DNA of 64,000 nucleotides from Asanoa ishikariensis (GCF_900107455.1 NZ_FNQB01000001.1:620001-684000); one strand, 5' to 3'. Shown: positions 1-8,150, counted from the first letter of the stretch. A program made the numbers and translations. The notes: generated from the sequence alone by a model not told the origin.

Positions 1-315
1 AGCACCGTACGGTGGCGCGACGCCATCATCGCTTGATCGATACCAGGGGGTGTGGCGTCGCGCTGACCAGCGCTGACGCGTCATAACCGGCATACGACCG
101 GCAGCACCACCGGCGGCTTCCCGCCTATCGAGACGTCAGCTTCGCGCCGCGAGCCGGCGGCGTTCCGATTGGACCACCTCGTTGAGCCGTTCCAGGTCGC
201 CTTGCGCTGCGGCCGATCACTGGTCAGAAGAACGCCGACAAATCGCGGAACGCAATCGCCCCTACCTGGCAGCGGCTCCAAGGTGGGCCGCGAAGGCCGG
301 TCCGCGTGTAGACCG
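1..315. other. Non-coding left edge
   Basis: I see no gene here; open frames on both strands have atypical composition and no ribosome binding site. The stretch lies downstream of the minus-strand OmpA-like gene. It holds an inverted repeat with 10-bp arms, GCGCGACGCC at 15-24 and GGCGTCGCGC at 54-63, around a 29-nt loop. This could be a hairpin or part of the terminator of a gene outside the window. Confidence 0.5.
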
Positions 316-942
316 CTATTTGTCGAAGCGGATCTCGACTCGGCGGTTCTTCGCCCGGCCGGCGGGGTTGTCCTTGCCATTCGCGGTGGTTTCCACCGCG
401 ATCGGTTCGCTCTCGCCGTGTCCGGTGGCCTTGAAGGTCACCGAGGTGCCGGCCAACAGCGCCTTGAGCGCGATCCGGACGGTCTCGGCGCGCCGGCGTG
501 ACAGCTCCAGGTTGTCGGTCGGGTTGCCGATCGCGTCCGTGTGACCATCGATCAGGATCACACCCTTGGCCTGGCCCCGGATCCGATCGGCAATCCGCGC
601 CAGCTTCTGATGCGCGGCCGCCGTCAGATTCGCCTTCCCGAACTTGAACAACACGTCGGCGCCGAGGGTGAGTTCGACCCGATCGGTGCTCTCGGCCTCG
701 GTGCTGTCACCTTCGATGCTCCCGGTGACGACGAAAACATCCACCGCGGCGGTCACCACGTCGATTACCGGGGCGGTAACCCCCTCGTCGTTGGCGTCCA
801 GGCGTGGCCCACCAACCGCGATCGTCTCGAGGTCCGGCGTGGCGGCGGGTATCGCCCACGCCGCAGTGGGAAAGAGCATCGCCATGGTGCCCGCGATCGT
901 GGCCGCGAGTCGCCCCAGCGGGCCGCTAGCCGAGCGGAACAT
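316..942 (-). CDS. OmpA-family peptidoglycan-binding protein
   Basis: A 208-aa exported protein. Residues 1-30 form a signal peptide ending in AWA. The C-terminal half (about 90-206) is an OmpA-like domain with the motif TDxxGxxxxNxxLSxxRAxxV: GHTDAIG has Asp136 and LSRRRAETV has Arg151, the two residues that bind diaminopimelate in this family. It probably tethers to peptidoglycan outside the membrane. Its start overlaps the end of the upstream lipoprotein gene by 17 bp, so the two are cotranscribed and probably act together. The domain call is firm; the role is inferred. Confidence 0.85.
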   Translation of the reverse strand: MFRSASGPLGRLAATIAGTMAMLFPTAAWAIPAATPDLETIAVGGPRLDANDEGVTAPVIDVVTAAVDVFVVTGSIEGDSTEAESTDRVELTLGADVLFKFGKANLTAAAHQKLARIADRIRGQAKGVILIDGHTDAIGNPTDNLELSRRRAETVRIALKALLAGTSVTFKATGHGESEPIAVETTANGKDNPAGRAKNRRVEIRFDK

Positions 943-1534
943 TCTCGAACACCGGGATCTGCGGGATGATCAGGTCGATGGCCGTGACGTCGGCGGGCGG
1001 AGCCCCGAAGGTGGCGAAGAGCTCGGCCGTCTGCTGCGGCTTCACGAACACCGCGTTGAGGTTGGTCGAGGCGAGAAACTCCTCGTTGGCGTTACGCGCC
1101 ACCAGATACTGCTTGTGGTTCTTGCGATCGAGCAGGTAGACGCCGGAGAAGCTTTGCTTGTTGTCGACGCTTCTGGTCGCACCGGCGAAGGTGTCATTGA
1201 TCTGCCAACCCAACGAGGAACCCTGCCCGTCCGGCGTCAGGTTCGTCACCTGGACGTTGATGGTCACGAACCCTTGATCCCGACGCGGCCCGTACAGGTC
1301 AATCTTGATCGGCACAGCCTCGCCCGCGTAGCTGACTTGCGCCTCCACTGTCGCCACAATCGCCCCCCGCTGCTGCGGCCCGCCCTGCGCCTGGCCGCCG
1401 GCGGGAGCCTGCTGGCCCGCCGGGATGCCGGCGGTCTGCTCCCGGCCCGACTTCGAGCCGGGCATGCAGCCGCTGGTCAGCAGCGTTGCGGCCAATGCCA
1501 ACGTGACCGCGGTCCTCGCCCTGGGCAATCGCAC
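926..1534 (-). CDS. Putative lipoprotein, partner of OmpA-like protein
   Basis: A 202-aa protein with an N-terminal hydrophobic segment and a lipobox LTSGC with Cys23, so it is probably lipid-anchored outside the membrane. A Gly/Gln/Ala-rich linker (about 25-58) leads to a globular beta-rich part with no family I recognise. The GTG start is chosen for AAAGG about 8 nt upstream. It is first in a two-gene unit with the OmpA-family gene and overlaps it by 17 bp. Function is unknown; a cell-envelope role is inferred from the lipobox and the partner. Confidence 0.75.
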   Translation of the reverse strand: MRLPRARTAVTLALAATLLTSGCMPGSKSGREQTAGIPAGQQAPAGGQAQGGPQQRGAIVATVEAQVSYAGEAVPIKIDLYGPRRDQGFVTINVQVTNLTPDGQGSSLGWQINDTFAGATRSVDNKQSFSGVYLLDRKNHKQYLVARNANEEFLASTNLNAVFVKPQQTAELFATFGAPPADVTAIDLIIPQIPVFENVPLG

Positions 1535-1755
1535 GATGTTGCCTTTCGTTCGTGATCCGTTCGCGAGTGACGTTACTGATGATCAGACCGGCCTTTATCC
1601 CTGATCCATGCCACGCTGACCAGCCGCCAGCCCCCGCACGGTCAACGCGGACCGGCTCACCGTCGCGCGTCGGGAACCCAACTGCCGTGGACGCCGAGCG
1701 GCCGTCGATATCCGCGACGCCGCCCTTGTCGAGCTCGCGAACTCATCGAAGTCAC

Positions 1756-2115
1756 CTAGGCCCTGGCCGAAGGTGCGACGTGACGGCTGTTTGAGATGCC
1801 TTTGGCGGTCTGCCTGAGGATCCCCGCCCTCAGCGGTCTTCGGCCGGCCGACCACTGTGGATGGTTGTGAGCCTCTAGGTGCGGTCCTGTTTGCGGTGCC
1901 GGCATCGCCAGACGGCCGCCGTGTCGTGGATCGGGGAGGTCGATGCCGGCCACGATCAGGAGTTCCGCTGCCTCCACCCGGAAGGCGCACGGAAATCGGC
2001 CGAGACACCCAGCGATAGCGCACCGGGTGGGGTCGTTCGGGTTGCGGCCGTGTTCCAGATAGCTGCGGTTCCATGCTTCGACCCGGGCTGGGTCGGGTGG
2101 CTTGCCGTAGAACAT
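1756..2115 (-). CDS. Small conserved hypothetical protein
   Basis: A 119-aa protein. The ATG at 2115 is preceded by a strong GGAGG eight nt upstream, and the first 70 residues look like real protein, including WNRSYLEHGRNPNDPTRCAI with cysteines at a spacing that could bind metal. I recall similar small proteins in actinomycetes beside stand-alone GntR regulators. The last 40 residues are less protein-like. It is divergent from the GntR gene across a 399-bp region. The reading frame continues upstream of 2115, but that extension lacks a start signal and looks non-coding. Function unknown. Confidence 0.6.
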   Translation of the reverse strand: MFYGKPPDPARVEAWNRSYLEHGRNPNDPTRCAIAGCLGRFPCAFRVEAAELLIVAGIDLPDPRHGGRLAMPAPQTGPHLEAHNHPQWSAGRRPLRAGILRQTAKGISNSRHVAPSARA

Positions 2116-2363
2116 CGCCAACACCTCCTGCGGGTGCCGCGGCAGACAGCGGCCCGGAGCTCTCGTCACGGACCGCTGCCGCCGCAGGCCGGTGCCCGGA
2201 TCCCGGTGCGGGCGAGGCGGGCCCGCGACGACGCTGGGGCGTACCCGGGAAATGGGCATGGCCATCTGGGAGCGCCGGGGCGGGTCGGTGACGGGGCTCC
2301 GAACCCGCCCCGGCTCGGAACGGGCGGGTGCCCGAACCGGGGGTGAAGGAGCCCGTTCGCAAG

Positions 2364-2507
2364 GGCCAACTCGGAAGCGAACACCTTCAGTGATACATGC
2401 TGCCAGGGCAACTCTGGCACGTCTACCTTGCCTCGCAACTTTGGTTAGTCGTCTTGTGGTTGCAAGATTGCAACAGGGGTGATCTACTGGACAGGCCAAC
2501 TCGGAAG
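2364..2507. repeat. 14-bp direct repeat flanking the GntR promoter
   Basis: GGCCAACTCGGAAG occurs at 2364-2377 and again at 2494-2507, with copy starts 130 bp apart. The downstream copy supplies the GGAAG that serves as ribosome binding site of the GntR gene. The two copies bracket the probable promoter and operator between the divergent genes. They may be regulator sites or the scar of a small duplication. Confidence 0.5.
2459..2474. promoter_or_regulatory. Candidate GntR operator (perfect palindrome)
   Basis: GTTGCAA-GA-TTGCAAC is a perfect inverted repeat with 7-bp arms, 41 bp before the GntR start codon and in an AT-richer part of the divergent intergenic region. GntR-family regulators bind short palindromes as dimers and usually autoregulate, so this is the natural operator candidate. 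Binding is inferred. Confidence 0.5.
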
Positions 2508-2514
2508 TGAGCCG

Positions 2515-2748
2515 ATGTCCCCTTACAAGCCGGACTACCGACGCGTCGCTGACGACCTCCGCGAGCAGATCAAGGACGGTCGGCTGGCGCCAGGTGCCAA
2601 GCTGCCGACCAAGCGCGAGATGTGCGCGCAATACGGGGTGAGCAGCCAGACCATCGAGTCCGCCATGCTGGTCCTCAAGACCGAGGGCCTGCTCGACGGC
2701 CGCCAGGGCAAGGGCGTCTACGTCGCCCGTCCGGAGAGCGAAGGGTGA
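2515..2748 (+). CDS. GntR-family regulator, DNA-binding domain only
   Basis: A 77-aa protein that is almost entirely a GntR winged helix-turn-helix: YRRVADDLREQIKDGRLAPG, then KLPTKREMCAQYGVSSQTI and the wing GLLDGRQGKGVYVA. There is no C-terminal effector domain. The ATG at 2515 follows GGAAG and gives the usual N-terminus of the family; an upstream GTG at 2479 in the same frame is less likely. The stop overlaps the start of the dehydratase gene by 4 bp (GTGA), so the two are translationally coupled. A 16-bp palindrome just upstream is the likely autoregulatory site. Confidence 0.85.
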   Translation: MSPYKPDYRRVADDLREQIKDGRLAPGAKLPTKREMCAQYGVSSQTIESAMLVLKTEGLLDGRQGKGVYVARPESEG

Positions 2749-3695
2749 CCGTCGACCTCATCTCGGTCGACGACGTCGAAGCGGCGGCCCGGGCGATCGC
2801 CGGCTCGGTGGTGCGCACCACCGTGTTGCCGGCGGCCTGGGCCCCCGGCCTGCACCTCAAGCCCGAAAGCCTCCAGCCTGTCGGTTCGTTCAAGCTCCGC
2901 GGCGCCACCAACGCGATCTCGCGGCTGACACCCGAGCAGCGCGCCCGCGGCGTCGTCACGCACTCGTCGGGCAATCACGGCCAGGCATTGGCGTACGCCG
3001 CCCGGGTCTTCGCCGCCCCTTGTGTCGTCGTCATTCCTGAGACGGCACCGGACATCAAGATTGCGGCGGTACGCGACATCGGCGCGGAAGTCGTCATGGT
3101 CCCGCCGAGTCAGCGGGTGGTGGTGGCGCAGAAGTTGGCCGACGAGCGCGGCCTCACGCTGATCCCGCCGTACGACCATCGCGACATCATCGCCGGTCAG
3201 GGCACCGTCGGCCTGGAGATTCTCGAGGACTGCCCGGACGTCGACGTGGTGCTCGTTCCCGTCGGTGGCGGCGGGCTCGCATCCGGTGTGGCGACGGCGA
3301 TCAAGGCCCGCCGGCCCTCGGCGAAGGTGTTCGGCGTCGAGCCGGACCTGGCCGGTGACGCGCACGAGTCATTGCTTCGCGGCACCATGGTCACCTGGGA
3401 CGTCGCGGACCTGATCAGGACCAGCGCCGACGGCCTACGGGTGCCGCTGAGCGAGCTCACCTTCGAGCATCTGCACGCCCGGCTGGACGGCATCGTCACC
3501 GTCACCGAAGCGCAGATCACGGCGGCCACGAGTCTGTTGGTGCGGCGGTCGCGCCTGGTGGTCGAGCCGAGTGGGGCCGTGTCGACGGCGGCGTTCCTGT
3601 TCCGGCGCGACCAGTTGCCGCCGGGCAAGACGGTCGCGGTCATCTCTGGCGGCAATGTGGACCCCGCGGTTCTCGCCGCAGCGGCGGCCGCCTGA
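2745..3695 (+). CDS. PLP-dependent threonine/serine dehydratase
   Basis: A 316-aa fold-type II PLP enzyme. The Schiff-base lysine lies in GSFKLRGA near residue 50, the substrate loop is SSGNHGQ, and the phosphate-binding glycine loop is VGGGGLASG. It should deaminate threonine or serine to the 2-oxoacid and ammonia; a serine racemase cannot be excluded. There is no C-terminal ACT domain, so it resembles short catabolic enzymes more than feedback-controlled biosynthetic IlvA. The GTG start lies within the stop of the GntR gene, which suggests control by that regulator. Confidence 0.88.
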   Translation: MTVDLISVDDVEAAARAIAGSVVRTTVLPAAWAPGLHLKPESLQPVGSFKLRGATNAISRLTPEQRARGVVTHSSGNHGQALAYAARVFAAPCVVVIPETAPDIKIAAVRDIGAEVVMVPPSQRVVVAQKLADERGLTLIPPYDHRDIIAGQGTVGLEILEDCPDVDVVLVPVGGGGLASGVATAIKARRPSAKVFGVEPDLAGDAHESLLRGTMVTWDVADLIRTSADGLRVPLSELTFEHLHARLDGIVTVTEAQITAATSLLVRRSRLVVEPSGAVSTAAFLFRRDQLPPGKTVAVISGGNVDPAVLAAAAAA

Positions 3696-3754
3696 ATATC
3701 TTCGGGCCCGGTTGGGTACTGACGCTCCATCCACAAACCTGGAGGAGTGCCGGC

Positions 3755-3997
3755 ATGTCCTACCCGACCAGTCCCGCGCGGCCGCGTAGCTCGGCCGCCC
3801 GCATCTGCACCATCATCGCGTTCGTCTTCGCCGTGCTCGCGGTGCTCATCTCGCCGCTGATCTTCGGCCTGCTCGGCCTGATCCTGGGCGTCGTCGGTGC
3901 GGTGCTCGGCGACAAGCCGCTCGGCTGGTACGCGGCCGGGGCCAGCGTCGCCGGCGCGGTGCTCGGCATCATCATCAGCTCCGCGCTGATGAACTGA
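3755..3997 (+). CDS. Small membrane protein (DUF4190-like)
   Basis: An 80-aa protein with a short polar N-terminus and two hydrophobic helices, about 18-45 and 53-77, separated by GDKPLGW. It looks like the small two-helix actinobacterial family annotated DUF4190 or similar. The ATG follows GGAGGAG. It stands alone after the dehydratase and is followed by a strong bidirectional terminator. Function unknown. Confidence 0.75.
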   Translation: MSYPTSPARPRSSAARICTIIAFVFAVLAVLISPLIFGLLGLILGVVGAVLGDKPLGWYAAGASVAGAVLGIIISSALMN

Positions 3998-4003
3998 CGA
4001 AGG

Positions 4004-4045
4004 AAGGGTCCCTTGTTATCGCTTTCCGCATAACAAGGGACCCTT
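4004..4045. terminator. Strong bidirectional terminator hairpin
   Basis: A perfect inverted repeat with 15-bp arms, AAGGGTCCCTTGTTA at 4004-4018 and its complement at 4031-4045, around a 12-nt loop. It sits between two convergent genes (ends at 3997 and 4063). I recall similar AAGGGNCCCTT hairpins as a recurrent intergenic element in Micromonosporaceae genomes. The other convergent junctions in the window lack such a structure. Confidence 0.85.
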
Positions 4046-4062
4046 ATTAACGCCCCGCGAAG

Positions 4063-6165
4063 TCAGTCGGCCAGGCCGACACGGTCGAGGACCCATGCCG
4101 CGATGAACGCCTCGTCCTTCCAAGCGTCGTAGCGGCCGCTCGGCCCGCCATGGCCCGCGCCCATCTCGGTCTTGAGCAGATAGTGCCCGCGCGGTGCGGT
4201 GGCCCGCAGCCTGGCCACCCACTTCGTCGGCTCGTGGTAGAGCACGCGGGTGTCGTTCAGGCTGCTGGCCGCCAGGATCGCGGGATAGTCCACATCAGAC
4301 ACGTTCTCGTAGGGCGAGTACGACTTCATGTACGAGTAGACCTCGGGGTCGGCGAGCGGGTTGCCCCACTCTTCCCACTCCATCACGGTCAGCGGCAGCG
4401 ACGGGTCCAGGATGGACGTCAACGGGTCCACAAAGGGCACCTCGGCGACGATCGCGGTGAACGCCTGCGGTGCGAGGTTGGCGATCGCACCCATCAGCAG
4501 GCCGCCGGCCGAGCCGCCACGGGCGACCAGTCGGTCCGCCGAGGTCCAGCCGGCCTTCGTGAGGTGCTGGGCGCAAGCGACGAAATCGCTGAACGTGTTC
4601 TTCTTGGCCAGCAGCTTGCCGTTCTCGTACCAGTGACGCCCCATCTCGCCGCCGCCGCGCACGTGTGCGACCGCGAAGACCATGCCCCGGTCGAGCAGGG
4701 ACAGCCGCGGCACGGAGAACCACGGGTCCATCGAGGCCTCGTACGAGCCGTAGCCGTAGAGCACGCACGGCGCCGAGCCGTCGCGCGGCGTGCCCTTGCG
4801 GCGGATCAACGAGATCGGCACGCGCGTGCCGTCGTCGGCCAGCGCCCACTCGCGGTGCTGCTCGTAGTCTTCCGGGTCGAACTCGCGCCCGTCCGGGCCT
4901 GGCTGGACCGGCTTGCGCTTGCGCAGCACCAGCTCGCCGGTGGCCAGTTCGTAGTCGTACACCGACTCCGGCGTGGTCAGTGACGTGTAGCGCAGCCGTA
5001 CGCTGCCGGTCTGGTATTCCGGGTTGGCGTCGAGGTTGACGCTGTAGATCGGCTCAGGGAACCGCATGTCGTAGCCCTCGGTCTCGCCGAGCGGCAGGAT
5101 GCGCAGGCCACTGAGGCCGTCGCGGCGCAGCGAGACGACCAGGTGCTCGGCGAACGCGTCGACCGACTCCAGCCGCGTGCCGGGCTGGTGGGGAACCATC
5201 GTCACCCAACTGGACGGGTCGTCGATCGACGTGTACGCGAGCTCGAAGTCCTCGGCGCCGTCGTTGTGCAGGATCAGGAACCGGTGTCCGTGGTGCTCGA
5301 CCGAGTATTCGATGCCCTGCCGGCGGGGGGCGATCAGCGCGGGCTCGGAGGCCGGGTCGGCGGAGGAGATCACCCGCACCTCGCTGGTGATCTTGCTGCC
5401 GGCCTCGATCAGGATGTAGCGCTGCGAACGGGTCAGGTCGACTCCGACCCAGAAACGTTCGTCGGGCTCCTCGTACACGATCACGTCGTCGCTGGTCGGC
5501 GTCCCGACCGAGTGCCGCCAGACGCGGTAGGGGCGCCACGCGTCGTCGACGGTCAGATAGAAGAGCGTGCCACCGTCGTACGACCAGGCGGTGCCGTAGA
5601 AGGTGTCGGGCACCTCGTCGGGCAGTACCTCGCCGGTGCGCAGGTCCTTGATCTTCAGCGTGAAGCGCTCGTCGCCGATGAAGTCGGTCGAGTAGGCGAG
5701 CTGGTTGCCGTCGGGGCTGACGTCGAACGCGCCCAGCGAGAAGAACTCGTGCCCGTCGGCGAGGGCGTTGCCGTCGAGCAGGATCTCCTCGCCCGGCAGC
5801 GGTGCGCCGTCGCCGGTGGTCGGCGGTGTGGTCTGCGCGGGGTCGCCCGCCGGCACGCGAGCGTGGATCGGGTACTGCTGCCCCTCGACCGTGCGGGTGT
5901 AGTACCAGAAGTCGCCCATCCGGGTCGGCACCGAGAGGTCGGTCTCCTGCGTGCGCATCCGGATCTCGCCGAACAGCTTCTCCCGCAGCGGGGCCAGATG
6001 CGCGGTCACCGCTTCGGTGTACGCGTTCTCCGCCTGGAGGTGCGTGAGCGTGTCGGGATCGTCCTTTTCCGCGAGCCACGCGTAGTCGTCGATGATCGTG
6101 TCGCCGTGGTGAGTGCGTTCCTGCTGGACCCGCTTGGCGACAGGGGCTTTCGGCTCGTCGGTCAC
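4063..6165 (-). CDS. ptrB: Oligopeptidase B, S9 serine peptidase
   Basis: A 700-aa prolyl-oligopeptidase-family enzyme, normal length for oligopeptidase B, which cleaves short peptides after Arg/Lys in the cytoplasm. An N-terminal beta-propeller (about 80-400) gates a C-terminal alpha/beta-hydrolase domain. The catalytic triad is visible: Ser552 in GGSAGG, Asp638 in SLNDTRV and His672 in GAGHGG. There is no signal peptide. The GTG start at 6165 has TAGCGT six nt upstream (complement of 6172-6177), so the mRNA is probably leaderless. It is divergent from the FAD oxidoreductase with only 68 bp between start codons. Confidence 0.93.
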   Translation of the reverse strand: MTDEPKAPVAKRVQQERTHHGDTIIDDYAWLAEKDDPDTLTHLQAENAYTEAVTAHLAPLREKLFGEIRMRTQETDLSVPTRMGDFWYYTRTVEGQQYPIHARVPAGDPAQTTPPTTGDGAPLPGEEILLDGNALADGHEFFSLGAFDVSPDGNQLAYSTDFIGDERFTLKIKDLRTGEVLPDEVPDTFYGTAWSYDGGTLFYLTVDDAWRPYRVWRHSVGTPTSDDVIVYEEPDERFWVGVDLTRSQRYILIEAGSKITSEVRVISSADPASEPALIAPRRQGIEYSVEHHGHRFLILHNDGAEDFELAYTSIDDPSSWVTMVPHQPGTRLESVDAFAEHLVVSLRRDGLSGLRILPLGETEGYDMRFPEPIYSVNLDANPEYQTGSVRLRYTSLTTPESVYDYELATGELVLRKRKPVQPGPDGREFDPEDYEQHREWALADDGTRVPISLIRRKGTPRDGSAPCVLYGYGSYEASMDPWFSVPRLSLLDRGMVFAVAHVRGGGEMGRHWYENGKLLAKKNTFSDFVACAQHLTKAGWTSADRLVARGGSAGGLLMGAIANLAPQAFTAIVAEVPFVDPLTSILDPSLPLTVMEWEEWGNPLADPEVYSYMKSYSPYENVSDVDYPAILAASSLNDTRVLYHEPTKWVARLRATAPRGHYLLKTEMGAGHGGPSGRYDAWKDEAFIAAWVLDRVGLAD

Positions 6166-6199
6166 GCAGTCACGCTACCCGGCCCGGCGTTCGATGGCG

Positions 6200-6233
6200 T
6201 TGCGGGTCGTTCGAACATGTGTACGATTGCGCC
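6200..6233 (+). promoter_or_regulatory. Leaderless promoter of the FAD oxidoreductase gene
   Basis: TTGCGG at 6200-6205 and TACGAT at 6222-6227 are separated by 16 bp, and the ATG at 6234 is six nt past the -10. Transcription would therefore begin at or next to the start codon. A LexA-like palindrome overlaps the spacer and the -10. Confidence 0.65.
6211..6226. promoter_or_regulatory. Candidate LexA (SOS) box
   Basis: TCGAAC-ATGT-GTACGA matches the mycobacterial/actinobacterial SOS box TCGAAC-N4-GTTCGA at 11 of 12 specified positions. It overlaps the -10 region of the oxidoreductase gene, where a repressor would block transcription. This is a sequence match only; LexA binding is inferred. 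Confidence 0.5.
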
Positions 6234-7523
6234 ATGACTTTGCCGGGGGGCTCCGACGTGGGGAGGCGGCTGGCTTCGATCTGTGGTGAGGGGTTCGCGC
6301 GCGAGGCCGGCCCCGCCGATGACGTGGTCGGCGTCCCCGCACGGTGGGTGGCCGCACCCGGCACGGTGGAGGCGGCCTCGGCGGTCCTGGCACTGGCCGC
6401 CGCCAACGATCTCGCGGTCGTCCCGCGCGGTGCGGCGACCAAGCTCGACTGGGGGGCACCGCCCGCCCGGCTCGACTTGCTGGTCGACACCGGTCGGCTG
6501 GCCGGCATCTGGCACCGCGACGCCGGCGAGCTCAGCGTCGAGGTCGGCGCCGGCACACCCGTGCGTGCCGTGCAGGCCGCGCTGGGCCAGCGTGGCCACC
6601 GGTTGGCCTGCGACCCCCGCTCGATCGGCGCGACACTCGGCGGCATCCTGGCGGCCGACGAGAGTGGCCCACTGCGGCACCGCTACGGCACGCCGTGCGA
6701 GCAGGTGGTCGGCGTGAGCTATGTCGACGCCGAGGGCCGGCTGCATCACTCCGCGGGCTGGTCGATGCGCGGTGCCGACGGCCCCGGGCTCAACCAGGTG
6801 CTGTGCGGCTCGCAGGGCGCGCTGGCCCTGCTGGTCTCGGCGACCCTGCGCACCCAGGCGGCGCCGGCCGCCCGGGTCTGGGTGACCCGCTCGGTGTGGA
6901 CCCCGCTCGAAGTGCACGACCTGGTCCGCCAGGCGCTGGCCGCGTCGGTGGCCCCGTCGGCGATCGAGGTCGACCTGCCGGCACACCGGGCGATCCTGAT
7001 CCCGCGCCAGCGCAGCCGCCAGGGTCCGGGCACCGTGGCCCTCCTGTTGGAGGGCTCGCGTGCCGACGTCATCGAGCGGGCCGAGCAGGTGGTCGGGGTG
7101 CTCGGCGGCGATGCCCGGGCGGTGGAGACGCCGCCGCGCTGGTGGCATCGCTATCCGTTCGAGCCGGGTGAGGTCGCGCTGCGCCTGTCGGTTCCGATCA
7201 GCGACCTGCACGCGGCCATCTACGCGTTGCGCGACGCGGTGGGCGGCCCGGTGCCGGTGCGCGGCGCGGCGGGCATCGGCGTCGTCCACGCGGCGCTACC
7301 GGCGAGCCTGGGCGGCGAGCGGGTGTCCGCGATCCTCACCGCCGTCCGTGGCGTGCTGCTGTTCCGCGGCGGCACCTGCGTGGTGACCTCGGCGCCGCCG
7401 GCGATCCGCCAGGCGATCGACATGTGGGGCCCGGTGGCCGCCCTGCCGACGCTGCGGGAGGTGAAAGAACGCTTCGACCCGCAGCGGCGCATGGCGCCGG
7501 GCCGCTACATCGGTGGCCTATGA
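6234..7523 (+). CDS. FAD-binding oxidoreductase, GlcE-like
   Basis: A 429-aa protein. Residues about 25-200 form a PCMH-type FAD-binding domain (VVPRGAATKLDWG, SVEVGAGTPV, DPRSIGATLGGILAADESG). The C-terminus has the typical ending RFDPQRRMAPGRYIGGL of glycolate-oxidase subunit E and relatives. It probably oxidises a 2-hydroxyacid or similar with FAD, but no GlcD/GlcF partners are near and the substrate is unknown. The ATG at 6234 is preferred over GTG 6219 because TACGAT lies six nt before it. The gene ends inside the stop region of the convergent ClpP-like gene (6-bp overlap). Confidence 0.82.
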   Translation: MTLPGGSDVGRRLASICGEGFAREAGPADDVVGVPARWVAAPGTVEAASAVLALAAANDLAVVPRGAATKLDWGAPPARLDLLVDTGRLAGIWHRDAGELSVEVGAGTPVRAVQAALGQRGHRLACDPRSIGATLGGILAADESGPLRHRYGTPCEQVVGVSYVDAEGRLHHSAGWSMRGADGPGLNQVLCGSQGALALLVSATLRTQAAPAARVWVTRSVWTPLEVHDLVRQALAASVAPSAIEVDLPAHRAILIPRQRSRQGPGTVALLLEGSRADVIERAEQVVGVLGGDARAVETPPRWWHRYPFEPGEVALRLSVPISDLHAAIYALRDAVGGPVPVRGAAGIGVVHAALPASLGGERVSAILTAVRGVLLFRGGTCVVTSAPPAIRQAIDMWGPVAALPTLREVKERFDPQRRMAPGRYIGGL

Positions 7524-8150
7524 GGCCTTCTTGCCGGGCGCGACGATCTCGTGCACCAGGCCATACTCGCGGGCTTCCTCGGCGGTGAGCTGGCGGCCGC
7601 GCGACAGGTCGTCCTCGATGCGGCTGCGGGGCTGGCCGGTGGCTTGGGCGATCCGCACGATCAGGTCGTCCAGGACACGCAGGTGATGGCCCGCGGCGTG
7701 GGCGACGTCCTCTGCGGTGCCGGAAACGCCCGCGGCCCGTGGCTCCCGGAGGCGGAACCGGGTGTGCGGGAAGGCCCGCCGGTGCGATGCGATCGCGTAC
7801 AGGCCGACTGCCGCGCCGCCGATCTCGGCGGAGGCGAGGGCGTGCACGGGCGCGTGCATCACGTCGACGGCGTCGATGACGGCGAAGACCGCGTCCAGGT
7901 CGCCGTCGGGGCTGCGCAGGTGCAGCTCGACCGGGTCCTGGCCCTGCGCGTCGAGGGTGAGCAGCGTCGCGGCGGTCCGGGTGGCGGCCGCGCCGGTCAC
8001 GATGCCCTGGAGCAGGACGATGCGCCGGTCGAAGAGCTTCTCCTCGAGCCACGGCGCCAACGGCGGCGCGCTGTCGGCCGGTTGCTGCTCGGACCACTGC
8101 GGTGTCCCGGGCGGCAGGTTCCACCGGCGTGGGTGCTCGTCGAGGGGCAT
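7518..8150 (-). CDS. ClpP-like protein lacking the catalytic triad
   Basis: A 210-aa protein with the ClpP/crotonase fold across about 35-205: LHLRSPDGDLDAVFAVID, the GGAAVG segment, PHTRFRLREP and LTAEEAREYGLVHEI. At the three catalytic positions it has Val115 for Ser (GGAAV versus the usual GxAAS), Arg135 for His (RLREP versus IHQP) and Gly185 for Asp. It should not be a peptidase; a structural or regulatory ring subunit, as with plant ClpR, is possible. ATG 8150 follows GGAAGG, so the longer upstream frame is not used. No ClpX or second ClpP is nearby. Confidence 0.8.
   Translation of the reverse strand: MPLDEHPRRWNLPPGTPQWSEQQPADSAPPLAPWLEEKLFDRRIVLLQGIVTGAAATRTAATLLTLDAQGQDPVELHLRSPDGDLDAVFAVIDAVDVMHAPVHALASAEIGGAAVGLYAIASHRRAFPHTRFRLREPRAAGVSGTAEDVAHAAGHHLRVLDDLIVRIAQATGQPRSRIEDDLSRGRQLTAEEAREYGLVHEIVAPGKKAS

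Noticed and set aside
5143-6237. A 364-codon plus-strand frame opposite oligopeptidase B
   Set aside because: The minus strand carries the full catalytic triad and propeller of an S9 peptidase; the plus frame is its shadow.
7518-8150. Active ClpP protease
   Set aside because: Fold motifs match, but Ser, His and Asp are all replaced, so peptidase activity is not supported.
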